Below are positions 10,936 through 22,910 of a DNA stretch of 64,000 nt, piece after piece. Within the stretch, counting starts at the first letter, position 1; the number at the start of each line of letters is the position of its first letter. The translations under genes and the position numbers were made by a program. Below the pieces are notes generated by a model that did not search any database, had not been told where the DNA came from, and was given only the letters and a program-made list of their open reading frames with translations. Origin of the DNA: Salvelinus alpinus (taxonomy: Eukaryota > Chordata > Actinopteri > Salmoniformes > Salmonidae); NCBI RefSeq assembly GCF_045679555.1, contig NC_092087.1, forward strand, positions 86,663,864-86,727,863. The letters run 5' to 3'.

Positions 10936-11100
10936 CTACATTGATTGTTCTGAAGCTGTTTTATTCTCAGAAACCCCAAAAAAGGAGGATAAATGTTCCG
11001 TCCTCTACGGTCCGTCAAGCTGTACAGCAGCCTAAAGACTGACCACCAGGTTCAATGATAGCTCTTATCCCCAAGCTGTGAGGATAAAAAGCAAGTGACT
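10936..11100. other. Paralogous upstream block of receptor units
   Basis: It aligns with 21833-22000 upstream of gene D, including TCCTCTACGGTCCGTCAAGC, and both copies end in a CA-rich tract. No gene was seen. Confidence 0.6.
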
Positions 11101-11105
11101 CCCAA

Positions 11106-11114
11106 AAAAACACA

Positions 11115-11197
<83 letters not shown>
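11106..11197. repeat. (CA)n microsatellite
   Basis: About 45 CA dinucleotides. It occupies the same relative position as the CA tracts at 21997-22009 and 62137-62272. Confidence 0.97.
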
Positions 11198-11199
<2 letters not shown>

Positions 11200-11419
11200 C
11201 AGTGTTACAATGTTTGTCTGCATGTCTTTTTTACCCTGGTTAATCATCTCATCACTATGTAGATCAACACTCCTACACTGAGACACTTTATGAATACTGG
11301 CCCTGATGTAACAACCAAAACACAGCTCAAAACATAACAAGAAGAACAATGATACATTACCCTCAAGAATATGATTTATGACTAAAAACAAGTAACCAAA
11401 AACAATTTTTCAAGATAAT

Positions 11420-12210
11420 GTCAAGAGTACTTACAGAGTGAAGTGAAGGGGTGAGGTCTTGAACAGTGAGTCAACTGACTGGTAGTGAGTGGCAACTGCT
11501 AGTAGGTGTCAGTTCTGTGGTTGATACATATTTATAGTAGTCAGAACACAAGTAGCTGATACAGAAGTGTCCTCTACTTCCTCTTTAAGACATTAACATG
11601 CATGAGGACCAGAACAGCATGTCAGAAAAGGGAGGTTACTGTATTAAAATGGGCCCTACATTTCTATAATTGACAAAATGTCCCCCATATCCACGTTTTT
11701 TTTTAAATAAAACACAATGTTAACAATATGTTGACTATTCTATATGGAATGTTTATAATATCTTAGAATGTGTTGCCTTGTCCCTCTGAGTTCTACATGG
11801 AACAGGTCAAAGTTCCATTTACATTTGGTCAGTTCCATGATGTCATTCATTCTATTCTACAAACACATTCAATTTACACTCCTCATCAGCTGCATCAAAG
11901 TGATACTGAAGGTTCCAGTGTTCTAGACTAGAGTTCTCCCTACTGGCATCTCAACATTACTCCAGTGTTCTAGACTAGAGTTCTCCCTACTGGCATCTCA
12001 ACATTACGGCATCATCCTAATAATATTGTCCTCAATAATGTTGGGCTAATAACAACATTACAAACTGATAATACATCAGATAGAATAGTGAAACACAACA
12101 CTGGCTACTTGACAAAGTCACATTTAAGAACACAAACACTGATGTCTGTAGTATTACAACATGTCACTATCATATTATGTTACACTGTTGACCCTTGTGT
12201 ACAGTACTGG
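11420..12210 (-). promoter_or_regulatory. Distal upstream block of gene E with possible non-coding exon
   Basis: This block is shared with 34540-35110 and in part with 62440-62880. On the minus strand a conserved stretch ends CACTTCACTCT|GTAAGTA (about 11431-11437; paralogue at about 34693), a good donor for a non-coding 5' exon. A minus-strand TTAAAGAGGAAGTAG (about 11576-11588) resembles the PU.1/ETS sites of leukocyte promoters. The exon and regulatory roles are inferences. A 50-bp direct repeat (TTCTAGACTAGAGTTCTCCC) occurs at about 11920 and 11969. Confidence 0.4.
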
Positions 12211-12290
12211 TAGTAGCATTAGTTAGCAGAGGAATCAGTATCATCATCACCATAGTCTGCTGTATTGACTGCTGCTGTCCATATACTGTA

Positions 12291-15200
12291 TAGTCTAATG
12301 TAGCCTGTTATCCATATATAGTCTAATGTAGCCTGTTATCCATATATAGTCTAATGTAGCCTGTTATCCATATATAGTCTAATGTAGCCTGTTATCTATA
12401 TATAGTCTAATGTCGCCTGTTATCCATATATAGTCTAATGTAGCCTGTTATCTATATATAGTCTAATGTAGCCTTATCCATATATAGTCTAATGTAGCCT
12501 GTTATCCATATGTAGTCTAATGTAGCCTGTTGTCCATACATAGTCCAATGTAGCCTGTTATCCATATATAGTCTAATGTAGCCTGTTATCCATATATAGT
12601 CTAATGTAGCCTGTTATCCATATATAGTCCAATGTAGCCTGTTATCTATATATAGTCTAATGTAGCCTGTTATCTATATATATTCTAATGTAGCCTGTTA
12701 TCCATATATAGTCTAATGTAGCCTGTAATCCATATGTAGTCTAATGTAGCCTGTTGTCCATACATAGTCCAATGTAGCCTGTTATCCATATATAGTCTAA
12801 TGTAGCCTGTTATCCATATATAGTCTAATGTAGCCTGTTATCTATATATAGTCTAATGTAGCCTGTTATCCATATATAGTCCAATGTAGCCTGTTATCTA
12901 TATATAGTCTAATGTAGCCTGTTATCTATATATATTCTAATGTAGCCTGTTATCCATATATAGTCTAATGTAGCCTGTAATCCATATATAGTCTAATGTA
13001 GCCTGTTAATCCATATATGGTCTAATGTAGCCTGTTATCCATATATAGTCTAATGTAGCCTGTTATCCATATATAGTCTAATGTAGCCTGTTATCCATAT
13101 ATAGTCTAATGTAGCCTGTTATCCATATATAGTCTAATGAGCCTGTTATCTATATATAGTTTAATGTATACCATATAGTCTAATGTAGCCTGTTATCCAT
13201 ATATAGTCTAATGTAGTCTGTTATCCATATATAGTCTAATGTAGCCTGTTATCCATATATATTCTAATGTAGACCATATAGTCTAATGTAGCCTGTTATC
13301 CATATATAGTCTAAGGTAGCCTGTTATCCATTTATATTCTAATGTAGCCTGTTATCCATATATAGTCTAATGAGCCTGTTCTACGTATATAGTCTAATGT
13401 AGCCTGTTATCTATATATAGTCTAATGTAGCCTGTTATCTATATATAGTCTAATGTAGCCTGTTATCCATATATAGTCTAATGTATCCTGTTATCCATAT
13501 ATATTCTAATGTAGCCTGTTATCCATATATATTCTAAGGTAGCCTGTTATCCATATATAGTCTAATGTAGCATGTTATCAATGTATAGTCTAATGTAGCC
13601 TGTTATCCATATATAGTCTAATGTATCCTGTTATCCATATATATTCTAATGTAGCCTGTTATCCAAATATATTCTAAGGTAGCCTGTTATCCATATATAA
13701 TCTAATGTAGCATGTTATCCATATATAGTCTAATGTAGCCTGTTATCCATGTATAGTCTAATGTAGCCTGTTATCCATATATATTCTAATGTAGCATGTT
13801 ATCCATATATAGTCTAATGTAGCCTGTTATCCATATATATACTAATGTAGCATGTTATCCATATATAGTCTAATGTAGCATGTTATCAATATATAGTCTA
13901 ATGTAGCCTGTTATCCATACATAGTCTAATGTAGCCTGTTATCCATATATATACTAATGTAGCATGTTATCCATGTATAGTCTAATGTAGCCTGTTATCC
14001 ATATATAGTCTAATGTAGCATGTTATCCATATATAGTCTAATGTAGCCTGTTATCCATGTATAGTCTAATGTAGCCTGTTATCCATATATATTCTAATGT
14101 AGCATGTTATCCATATATAGTCTAATGTAGCCTGTTATCCATATATATACTAATGTAGCATGTTATCCATGTATAGTCTAATGTAGCCTGTTATCCATAT
14201 ATAGTCTAATGTAGCATGTTATCCATATATATTCTAATGTAGCCTGTTCTCCATATATAGTCAAATGTAGCCTGTTATCCATATATAGTCTAATGTAGCC
14301 TGTTATCCATATATAGTCTAATATAGCCTGTTATCCATATATAGTCTAATGTAGCCTGTTATCCATATATAGTCTAATGTAACCTGTTATCCATATATAG
14401 TCTAATGTAGCCTGTTATCCATATATAGTCTAATGTAGCCTGTTATCCATATGTAGTCTAATGTAACCTGGTATCCATATATAGTTGAATGTAGCCTGTT
14501 ATCCATATATAGTCTAATGTAGCCTGTTATCCATATATAGTCTAATGTAGCCTGTTATCCATATATAGTCTAATGTAGCCTGTTATCCATATATAGTCTA
14601 ATGTAGCCTGTTATCCATATATAGTCTAATGTAGCCTGTTATCCATATATAGTCTAATGTAGCCTGTTATCCATATATAGTCTAATGTAGCCTGTTATCC
14701 ATATATAATCTAATCTAGTCTGTTATCCATATATAGTCTAATGTAGCCTGTTATCCATATATAGTCTAATGTAGCCTGTTATCCATATGTAGTCTAATGT
14801 AACCTGGTATCCATATATAGTTGAATGTAGCCTGTTATCCATATATAGTCTAATGTAGCCTGTTATCCATATATAGTCTAATGTAGCCTGTTATCCATAT
14901 ATAATCTAATCTAGTCTGTTATCCATATATAGTCTAATGTAGCCTGTTATCCATATATAGTCTAATGTAGCCTGTTATCCATATATAGTCTAATGTAACC
15001 TGTTATCCATATATAGTCTAATGTAGCCTGTTATTCATATATAGTATAATGTAGCCTGTTATCCATATACAGTCTAATGTAGCCTGTTATCCATTTAAAG
15101 TCTAATGTAGCCTGTTATCCATATATAGTCTAATGTAGCCTGTTGTCCATAAATAGTCTAATGTAGCTTGTTATCCATATATAGTCTAATGTAGCCTGTT

Positions 15201-15585
15201 ATCCAGATATAGTCTAATGTAGCCTGTTATCCATATATAGTCTAATGTAGCCTGTTATCCATATATAGTCTAATATAGCCTGTTATCCATATATAGTATA
15301 ATATAGCCTGTTATCCATATATAGTCTAATGTAGCCTGTTATCCATATATAGTTTAATGTAGCCTGTTATCCATATATAGTCTAATGTAGCCAGTTATCC
15401 ATATATAGTCTAATGTAGCCTGTTATCCATATATAGTCTAATGTAGCCTGTTATCCATATATAGTCTAATGTAGCCAGTTATCCACATATAATCCATTGT
15501 AGCATGTTATCCATATAAAATCTAATATAGCCTGCTATCCACATATAATCCATTGTAGCATGTTATCCATATATATACTAATGTA
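12291..15585. repeat. 28-bp minisatellite (~117 copies)
   Basis: Unit 28 bp (for example 12311-12338), containing AATGTAGCCTGTTATCCA and CCATATATAG. Copies vary, and some local blocks are duplicated: GTAACCTGGT at 14463 and 14799 (336 bp, twelve units) and ATAATCTAATCTAG at 14705 and 14901 (196 bp, seven units). The same unit forms the 30126-30668 array in the gene B unit. Confidence 0.97.
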
Positions 15586-15590
15586 CAAAT

Positions 15591-15772
15591 ACTACTCCTA
15601 AACACAACCTACCATCACTGTGTCTCATGTTAATACTACTCCTAAACACAACCCACCATCACTGTGTCTCATGTTAATACTACTCCTAAACACAACCCAC
15701 CATCACTGTGTCTCATGTTAATACTACTCCTAAACACAACCCACCATCACTCTGTCTCATGTTAATACTACT
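15591..15772. repeat. 44-bp minisatellite, short array (4 copies)
   Basis: Same 44-bp unit as 32148-34318. It directly abuts the 28-bp array and is followed by the GCTCTTACGAAGCATC block also found at 34322. Confidence 0.95.
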
Positions 15773-16099
15773 CAGAAAGCTCTTACGAAGCATCCACCCA
15801 ATCACACTTACTCTTACTTTAGGCCATTTTCAAACAAGTCTCCACAACAATCTATTACTCACAGAGCTCTTAAAATAGCATGCAAAAGTATTGTTATGTG
15901 AAACAAAATGTACAATACTGTATCAGATTAAAATGCAGAAATACATCTACAGAGTATACTGTACAGAACAGAAAAACAAAACAATGTAAATTCCAACAGC
16001 ATCGCCAGGCACATAACAGGATATAGGAGTTTGCCCTCCTGTCCAGCGCTGCCTGAGCCGTCCGTCTGTCCTTAACCGCCAGAGCCGTCCGTCTGAGGA
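15773..16099. other. Intergenic block paralogous to 34322-34420, then unassigned sequence
   Basis: 15773-15895 matches the sequence following the large 44-bp array near gene B. From about 15900 the match ends. 16023-16094 carries two copies of GAGCCGTCCGTCTG, resembling the Pro-rich interior of the LTR element family. No gene. Confidence 0.5.
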
Positions 16100-16440
16100 G
16101 GACCAATGCGCAGCGTGGTAAGTGTTCATGATGAATATTTAATGGATCAAACTGAACACTGAAATACAAAACAATAAAGTGAACGAACAAAAACCGAAAC
16201 AGTTCCGTGTGGAACACACAGACACAGAAAACAACCACCCACAAAACACAATAGAAAACAGGCTCCCTAAATATGGTTCCCAATCAGAGACAACGACTAA
16301 CACCTGCCTCTGATTGAGAACCATATCAGGCCAAACGAAAAACCCAACCCAGAAAAACAAACATAGATAACCCACCCAACTCACGCCCTGACCATACTAA
16401 AACAAAGAAATAACAAAAGAACTAAGGTCAGTATGTGACA
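16100..16440 (-). mobile_element. Truncated gypsy-like LTR
   Basis: On the minus strand it starts TGTCACATACTGACC and runs through GGTCAGGGCGTGAGTTGG, shared with the LTR at 4153. It then has an inverted pair around GGTTCTCAATCAGAGGCAGG and CTCTGATTGGGAACC, and ends near ACGCTGCGCATTGGTCC. The 3' boundary is lost. Confidence 0.7.
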
Positions 16441-16684
16441 TTTTGAATGATTTCGACATCATGTGCGAGAAATGCCTCTTATCAGTCACATGACTTGAAT
16501 GGGATTTGTGCCATGAATGCTAAAATGTTAGCAAGTGGAAACAGTGCCAGGGGAAACTAAACCAAAGCATGGATTGCTGTCACACCATGTTCATAGACTG
16601 CCAAAAGGGTAAGGAAACCAATGTGTCATTTTGTAATTTGGGTGAACCTTCTAGATATGTTAGCAATATGTTAGCAAGAGAATA
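16441..16684. other. Unclassified non-coding sequence
   Basis: No frame and no tandem structure. The text around ATGCTAAAATGTTAGCAAG looks like a dispersed repeat, but I cannot name it. Confidence 0.3.
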
Positions 16685-16790
16685 GAAGTATAAGGCCTAG
16701 ATTTGGTTGAGTGAAATAGCTCTTCAGGCCATGTTCTGTAATGGTTCACTTCTGTCCAGGTTCTGCGGTGGTTCTACAAAATGACTCAAC
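16685..16790 (-). other. Relic of receptor 3' UTR block (gene D side)
   Basis: It aligns with 27312-27370 (gene B) and 41115-41170 (gene C): AAGGCCTAG..TTTGGTT followed by degenerate 27-bp units GTCCAGGTTCTG. It marks where gene D's 3' end used to be, although gene D's tail exons are missing. Confidence 0.5.
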
Positions 16791-16918
16791 ATGACTTAAA
16801 GATAACCCAGTCTAACCTGTGGGATATATAGTAGTGCAAGGCAGGTCCACTGATGGTATCAAGTAACAGATGCTTCTACTGGTGTAGGTCACACTCAAGC
16901 AGCTCAGAGAAGAAGTTT

Positions 16919-16990
16919 CTGGAACAAATGATGAAGCACATGATGATGATAGTGGTGATGATGATGGTGAAGATGGTGATGATATTAGCT
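16919..16990. repeat. GAT-rich simple repeat
   Basis: Imperfect GATGAT/GGTGAT triplets. 16791-17142 otherwise holds nothing recognisable. Confidence 0.7.
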
Positions 16991-17142
16991 TATTTGTATG
17001 ATTCTCAGCTAGTCTTCAGTACTAACATGTTACATAGTAATGAGGCATAGGTACTTATAAATCAGTAATCTGAATTGACTGAAAATATCAAGTCTGTTTA
17101 CCGTAAGAAAGGAAAACTCTGGAGGTAAATCACAACACTCAC

Positions 17143-17388
17143 CCACTGTGACTTCAGGAGAGCTGAGTTTCTCATGGCCTCTTATTAAGGCACAGGAGTA
17201 GCTGTCAGAACCTCCTCTACTGGCTGAGTATTGATACTGGGGAGAGGAGTCAGAAAATAGGTATTCTCCATTCTTGTACCAGATGTAGGTGGGGTTGGGG
17301 ATTTCAGTCAGAGTACAGGTGGTGCTACATGTCAGTGTCACCCATGATCCTTCTGTCACTGTGCCAGGAGTCACCTTCACCTGCAGGT
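17143..17388 (-). CDS. Gene D C2-set Ig exon
   Basis: Acceptor CTTCATGCAG, donor G|GTGAGTG. 82 codons, phase 1-1, open throughout. It has the C-x3-C pair of the Siglec second domain and an insert SPQYQYSASRGG. Confidence 0.75.
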
Positions 17389-17458
17389 CTGCATGAAGAG
17401 AGAATAACAACATAAAATAACAAACCTCATCATTTACACCCGCTACCACTAGAGATAA

Positions 17459-20400
17459 AGTAGTTACAGTATATCATCATGTTCTGTAAGTGTAGTATTA
17501 CCAGTATATCATAATGTTCTGTATGTGTAGTATTACCAGGATATTATAATGTTCTGTAAGTGTAGTATTACCAGTATATCATAATGTTCTGTATGTGTAG
17601 TATTACCAGTATATCATAATGTTCTGTATGTGTAGTATTACCAGTATATCATCATGTTCTGTAAGTGTAGTATTACCAGTATATCATAATGTTCTGTAAG
17701 TGTAGTATTACCAGTATATTTACATTTTAGTCATTTAGCAGACGCTCTTTACCAGAGCGACTTACAGTAGAGTGCATACATTTTATTACATTTTACATAC
17801 TGAGACAAGGATATCCCTACCGGCCAAACCCTCCCTAACCCGGACGACGCTATGCCAATTGTGCGTCGCCCCACGGACCTCCCGGTCGCGGCCGGCTGTG
17901 ACAGAGCCTGGGCACGAACCCAGAGACTCTGGTGGCGCAGCTAGCACTGCGATGCAGTGCCCTAGACCACTGCGCCACCCGGGAGGCCCATTATGATTTA
18001 TCATAATGTTCTGTAAGTGTAGTATTACCAGTATATCATAATGTTCTGTAAGTGTAGTATTACCAGTATATCATAATGTTATGTAAGTGTAGTATTACCA
18101 GTATATCATAATGTTTGTAAGTGTAGTATTACCAGTATATCATATTGTTCTGTAAGTGTAGTATTACCAGTATATCATAATGTTATGTAAGTGTTGGATT
18201 ACCAGTATATCATAATGTTCTGTAAGTGTAGTATTACCAGTATACCATCGTGATCTGTAAGTGTAGTATTACCAGTATATCATAATGTTCTGTAAGTGTA
18301 CTATTACCAGTATATCATAATGTTCTGTAAGTGTAGTATTACCAGTATATCATAATGTTCTGTAAGTGTAGTATTACCAGTATATCATAATGTTCTGTAA
18401 GTGTAGTACTACCTGTATATCATAATGTTCTGTAAGTGTAGTATAACCAGTATATCATAATGTTCTTTAAGTGTAGTATTACCAGTATATCATAATGTTC
18501 TGTAAGTGTAGTATTACCAGTATATCATAATGTTCTGTAAGTGTAGTATTACCAGTATATCATAATGTTCTGTAAGTGTATTATTACCATTATATCATCA
18601 TGTTATGTAAGTGTAGTATTACCAGTATATCATCATGTTATGTAAGTGTAGTAATACCAGTATACCATCATGTTCTGTGAGTGTAGTATTACCAGTATTT
18701 CATCATGTTCTGTAAGTGTATTATTACCAGTATATCATCATGTTATGTAAGTGTAGTATTACCAGTATACCATCATGTTCTGTAAGTGTAGTATTACCAG
18801 TATATCATCATGTTCTGTAAGTGTATTATTACCAGTATATCATCATGTTATGTAAGTGTAGTATTACCTGTATATCATACTGTTCTGTAAGTGTAGAATT
18901 TCCAGTACATCATAATGTTCTGTAAGTGTAGTATTACCAGTATATCATACTGTTCTGTAAGTGTAGAATTTCCAGTACATCATAATGTTCTGTAAGTGTA
19001 GTATTACCAGTATATCATACTGTTCTGTAAGTGTAGTATTACCAGTATATCATAATGTTCTGTGAGTGTACTATTACCAGTATATCATAATGTTCTGTAA
19101 GTGTAGTATTACCAGTATATCATAATGTTCTGTAAGTGTAGTATTACCAGTATATCATAATGTACTGTAAGTGTATTATTACCAGTATATCATCATGTTA
19201 TGTAAGTGTAGTATTACCAGTATATCATCATGTTATGTAAGTGTAGTATTACCAGTATACCATCTTGTTCTGTGAGTGTAGTATTACCAGTATTTCATCA
19301 TGTTCTGTAAGTGTATTATTACCAGTATATCATCATGTTATGTAAGTGTAGTATTACCAGTATACCATCGTGTTCTGTAAGTGTAGTATTACCAGTATAT
19401 CATCATGTTCTGTAAGTGTATAATTACCAGTATATCATCATGTTATGTAAGTGTAGTATTACCTGTATATCATACTGTTCTGTAAGTGTAGAATTTCCAG
19501 TACATCATAATGTTCTGTAAGTGTAGTATTACCAGTATATCATACTGTTCTGTAAGTGTAGAATTTCCAGTACATCATAATGTTCTGTAAGTGTAGTATT
19601 ACCAGTATATCATACTGTTCTGTAAGTGTAGTATTACCAGTATATCATAATGTTCTGTGAGTGTACTATTACCAGTATATCATAATGTTCTGTAAGTGTA
19701 GTATTACCAGTATATCATATTGTTCTGTAAGTTTAGTATTACCAGTATATCATAATGTACTGTAAGTGTATTATTACCAGTATATCATCATGTTATGTAA
19801 GTGTAGTATTACCAGTATATCATCATGTTATGTAAGTGTAGTATTACCAGTATACCATCTTGTTCTGTGAGTGTAGTATTACCAGTATATCATCATGTTC
19901 TGTAAGTGTAGTATTACCAGTATATCATCATGTTATGTAAGTGTAGTATTACCAGTATATCATCATGTTATGTAAGTGTAGTATTACCAGTATACCATCG
20001 TGATCTGTAAGTGTAGTATTACCAGTATATCATAATGTTCTGTAAGTGTAGTATTACCAGTATATCATCATGTTCTGTAAGTGTAGTATTACCAGTATAT
20101 CATCATGTTATGTAAGTGTAGTATTACCAGTATACCATCATGTTCTGTAAGTGTAGTATTACCAGTATATCATCATGTTCTGTAAGTGTAGTATTACCAG
20201 TATATCATAATGTTCTGTAAGTGTAGTATTACCAGTATATCATCATGTTCTGTAAGTGTATTATTACCAGTATATCATCATGTTCTGTAAGTGTAGTATT
20301 ACCAGTATATCATCATGTTATGTAAGTGTAGTATTACCAGTATATCATCATGTTATGTAAGTGTAGTATTACCAGTATACCATCATGTTCTGTAAGTGTA

Positions 20401-20792
20401 GTATTACCAGTATATCATCATGTTCTGTAAGTGTAGTATTACCAGTATATCATAATGTTATGTAAGTGTAGTATTACCAGTATATCATCATGTTCTGTAA
20501 GTGTAGTATTACCAGTATATCATAATGTTCTGTAAGTGTAGTATTACCAGTATATCATCATGTTCTGTAAGTGTATTATTACCAGTATATCATCATGTTC
20601 TGTAAGTGTAGTATTACCAGTATATCATAATGTTCTGTAAGTGTAGTATTACCGGTATATCATAATGTTCTGTAAGTGTAGTATTACCAGTATATCATCA
20701 TGTTCTGTAAGTGTATTATTACCAGTATATCATAATGTTCTGTAAGTGTAGTATTACCAGTATATCATAATGTTCTGTAAGTGTAGTATTAC
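17459..20792. repeat. 35-bp minisatellite (~87 copies) in gene D intron
   Basis: Unit 35 bp, containing CCAGTATATCATAATGTTCTG and TGTAGTATTA, interrupted by a SINE (17718-17993). It begins exactly at the V exon donor. On the minus strand each unit contains CTG|GTAATA, like the true donor CAG|GTAATA, and CACTTACAG, like an acceptor. ACCTGTATATCATAC recurs at 18866 and 19461, 595 bp (17 units) apart, so a block was duplicated. Confidence 0.97.
17718..17993 (-). mobile_element. tRNA-derived SINE
   Basis: Minus-strand head CCTCCCGGGTGGCGCAGTGG with Pol III box-like GGTTCGTGCCC. At the other end is the common tail AGTCATTTAGCAGACGCTC..AGAGCGACTTACAG. It sits inside the 35-bp array, which continues on both sides. 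Confidence 0.85.
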
Positions 20793-21140
20793 CTGTAACA
20801 GACAGAGTGACTCCAGGATCACCAGTATATTTCCCTCTGGTCTGATCTGTTATAAAGCTGAACATGTACGTAGCTGAGTCACTCTCTCTCAGATCTGTGA
20901 CTGTCAGGGTGTGATCATTCTTCTTATATCTATGGTACGTCATACGACCTTAGTAGTCTGGGTCATCACTCAGATTCACAGGATTACCCTCACCATCATT
21001 TTTTGTGAACCAGAAGGTTGTTGTGACTGTATGACCACTGGGATATGTGTAAGAGCAGGACAGCTCCACTGTTGACCCATTTAAGGTACAGATATTCTTC
21101 TTGGTGTGAGTCACTCTCCAGCCATTCTGACCCAGTACCA
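20793..21140 (-). pseudogene. Gene D V-set exon with nonsense codon
   Basis: 116 codons, phase 1-1. TAA at 20950-20952 in frame. The two parts on either side stay in the same frame, so a single substitution explains the break. Confidence 0.8.
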
Positions 21141-21400
21141 CTGATACATTCATACAACACAAGGATATTAACTATTGGCCTACACGAACAGTAGGGTTTG
21201 TCCACACTGTGTCTCTAGTTTCTGAGTTGAGTGTGAATGGAAACCACAGCTACGCTTATTGAGGTGTGAAATGCAGCTATAAAAGTGAAGTGGAGATTCC
21301 TAACAGACGACACCACTGAACACACCAGAATAACATTAGGATCTGTATGCTTTTAGAAATGTCTAAGGATACTATAATATAATTATGAATGATAACATAC

Positions 21401-21455
21401 CTGTCAAAGACAAGAGAAAGACCACCAACACACTTCCTGCTGTTCTCAAGACCAT
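21401..21455 (-). CDS. Gene D signal-peptide exon
   Basis: 55 bp from ATG to donor ACAG|GTATGT. Hydrophobic leader as in genes E and C. Confidence 0.8.
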
Positions 21456-21470
21456 TGTTGCATCTCCCAC

Positions 21471-22010
21471 CCTGCAGTCTTAGAAACATAAACAACAACT
21501 CACTCTATAGCTGGTGAATAACTCCACCTGATACATTGAAGTAGAAACTGTAAATGGGGTCCAGGGCCTCATTACTGAAAATGAACCAGGCTCATATTGT
21601 GTTGTGTTGTATTGTGCTATATGGTTGTCTATGTGAATACTGTCTGTCTGTAAGTATATTGCACTATGTATGTAATGTGTGTGATGTGTTGCATGTCTGT
21701 CTACGTCTGTCTATTTAAGCTGACATGATGTATGATGCAAAAATAATTTCATAATATATACAATAGTCATCATCATCATTATAATCAACAACAATCACTT
21801 ATTGAACAGATGTGTGCTACTGTAAACACATATTTCTATATCGATTGTTCTGAAGCTGTTTTATTCTCAGAACCCCAAATATAGGAGGATAAATGTTCAA
21901 TCCTCTACGGTCCGTCAAGCTGTACAGCAGCCTAGAGACTGACCACCAGGTTCAATGATAGCTCCTATCCCCAAGCTGTGAGACTAAACAGCAAGTGACA
22001 CACACACACT
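21471..22010 (-). promoter_or_regulatory. Conserved 5' flank of gene D
   Basis: The empty-site version of the gene E flank: it aligns with 7714-7990, 9352-9440 and 10936-11100 in order, without the two large insertions. It ends in a short CA tract. A promoter is presumed by position only. Confidence 0.5.
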
Positions 22011-22033
22011 GGAAAATACTTAAGCCTCACTGG

Positions 22034-22610
22034 TGTCGGGGTAGGTTCCTTGTTCCTTGTCAATCATTGGCTTATTGGTGAAATCAGCAGTCAGACAATA
22101 TCTTCTTTAAGTAAATCAATCAAACCTTTATTAATGCAATTGCAGACAGAAGTTGACAATGGAAACTCAGCATGTATGTTTCAGAGTAGGTTCCCACCTA
22201 AGGGCGCAGCTGATTTTATACATGTGATCATATCCTAGTTGTGTGATCACCTACGTCAATGTATGTGTGTATCAATAAGCTGAGGTTACCTTATAAGGCA
22301 ACCTACTACAGTAGCTTCTCTGAATTCATTAGTATTGTCCACTGTCACACAAGATCCAAATGTCAAAACCAGACAGTGGTTACTTCTCTTTATCTAGTGT
22401 CGGTCTGACTCAGACCTAGCCTGCAAGCACACTCTTGCAACAGCTAGGGCTTAACCACAAAGACTAATATAGATAGCTTGTGCAACGTATAGTGGCAGAG
22501 TTTTAGACACATAGCAACAGTATCTATTATAAGGCCTGCAGCAAAACATATGAATATTAAGGTCCCCTTAATCAATAATGGGGAGGGTCTTTGGGACCCT
22601 AACCCCTTCA
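22034..22610 (-). mobile_element. Solo retroviral-type LTR with 4-bp target duplication
   Basis: 577 bp flanked by CTGG on both sides (22030-22033, 22611-22614), with TG..CA ends sharing inverted GGGGT. On the minus strand there is a TATAAAA box (22214-22220) and an AATAAA (22127-22132), giving a U3-R-U5 order. No internal region remains, consistent with LTR-LTR recombination. Confidence 0.75.
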
Positions 22611-22614
22611 CTGG

Positions 22615-22910
22615 CCTTCAGCCTAGCCACTCATGGTTACGTGGTTCAATGGCGGCATCGTGTGTCCAATAGGCAGAAATACAAGAAACAAGAGCAGAGT
22701 GGAAATAGTTCTGATTCAATGTATTAATACACTGAACTAAACTCAACACATGAAACCACAGTCCAGGCCAGGGTCCATATTCACAAAGTGTCGGAGAGGC
22801 TAGACTACAAGTGCTGTCCTAGGATCAGTTTGGCCTTTTACATCATAATTATATTGACTAGGGGGACCTGATCCTAAATCAGCGCTCCTACTCTGATACA
22901 CGTTGGGCCC
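22615..22910. other. Shared intergenic block with degenerate palindromic MITE
   Basis: 22620-22760 aligns with 40110-40195 downstream of gene C. 22770-22907 is a foldback-like stretch (TATTCACAAAGTGTC...GATCCTAAATCAGCGCTCCTAC) that recurs at 34468-34570. Non-coding. Confidence 0.5.

Larger units (their letters stand above)
17143..21455 (-). pseudogene. Siglec/CD22-like Ig receptor gene D, disrupted
   Basis: Exons right to left: 21401-21455 signal (MVLRTAGSVLVVFLLSLT), 20793-21140 V-set (348 bp) and 17143-17388 C2-set (246 bp), all phase 1 with good splice sites. The V exon has an in-frame TAA at 20950-20952, where paralogues encode the K of DYKGR. The F-strand motif reads YMFSF, so the Siglec-type arginine is also lost. 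The C2 domain keeps the paired cysteines LTCSTTC and YIWYKNG..DSYSCA. No transmembrane or tail exons follow before the 3' UTR relic at 16685. The intron between V and C2 is filled by the 35-bp array. Most likely a dead copy; a very short secreted product is possible but unlikely. Confidence 0.75.

Noticed and set aside
17718-17993. Possible tRNA gene
   Set aside because: tRNA-like boxes belong to a SINE head; no complete cloverleaf was found. The same applies to 25553-25757.
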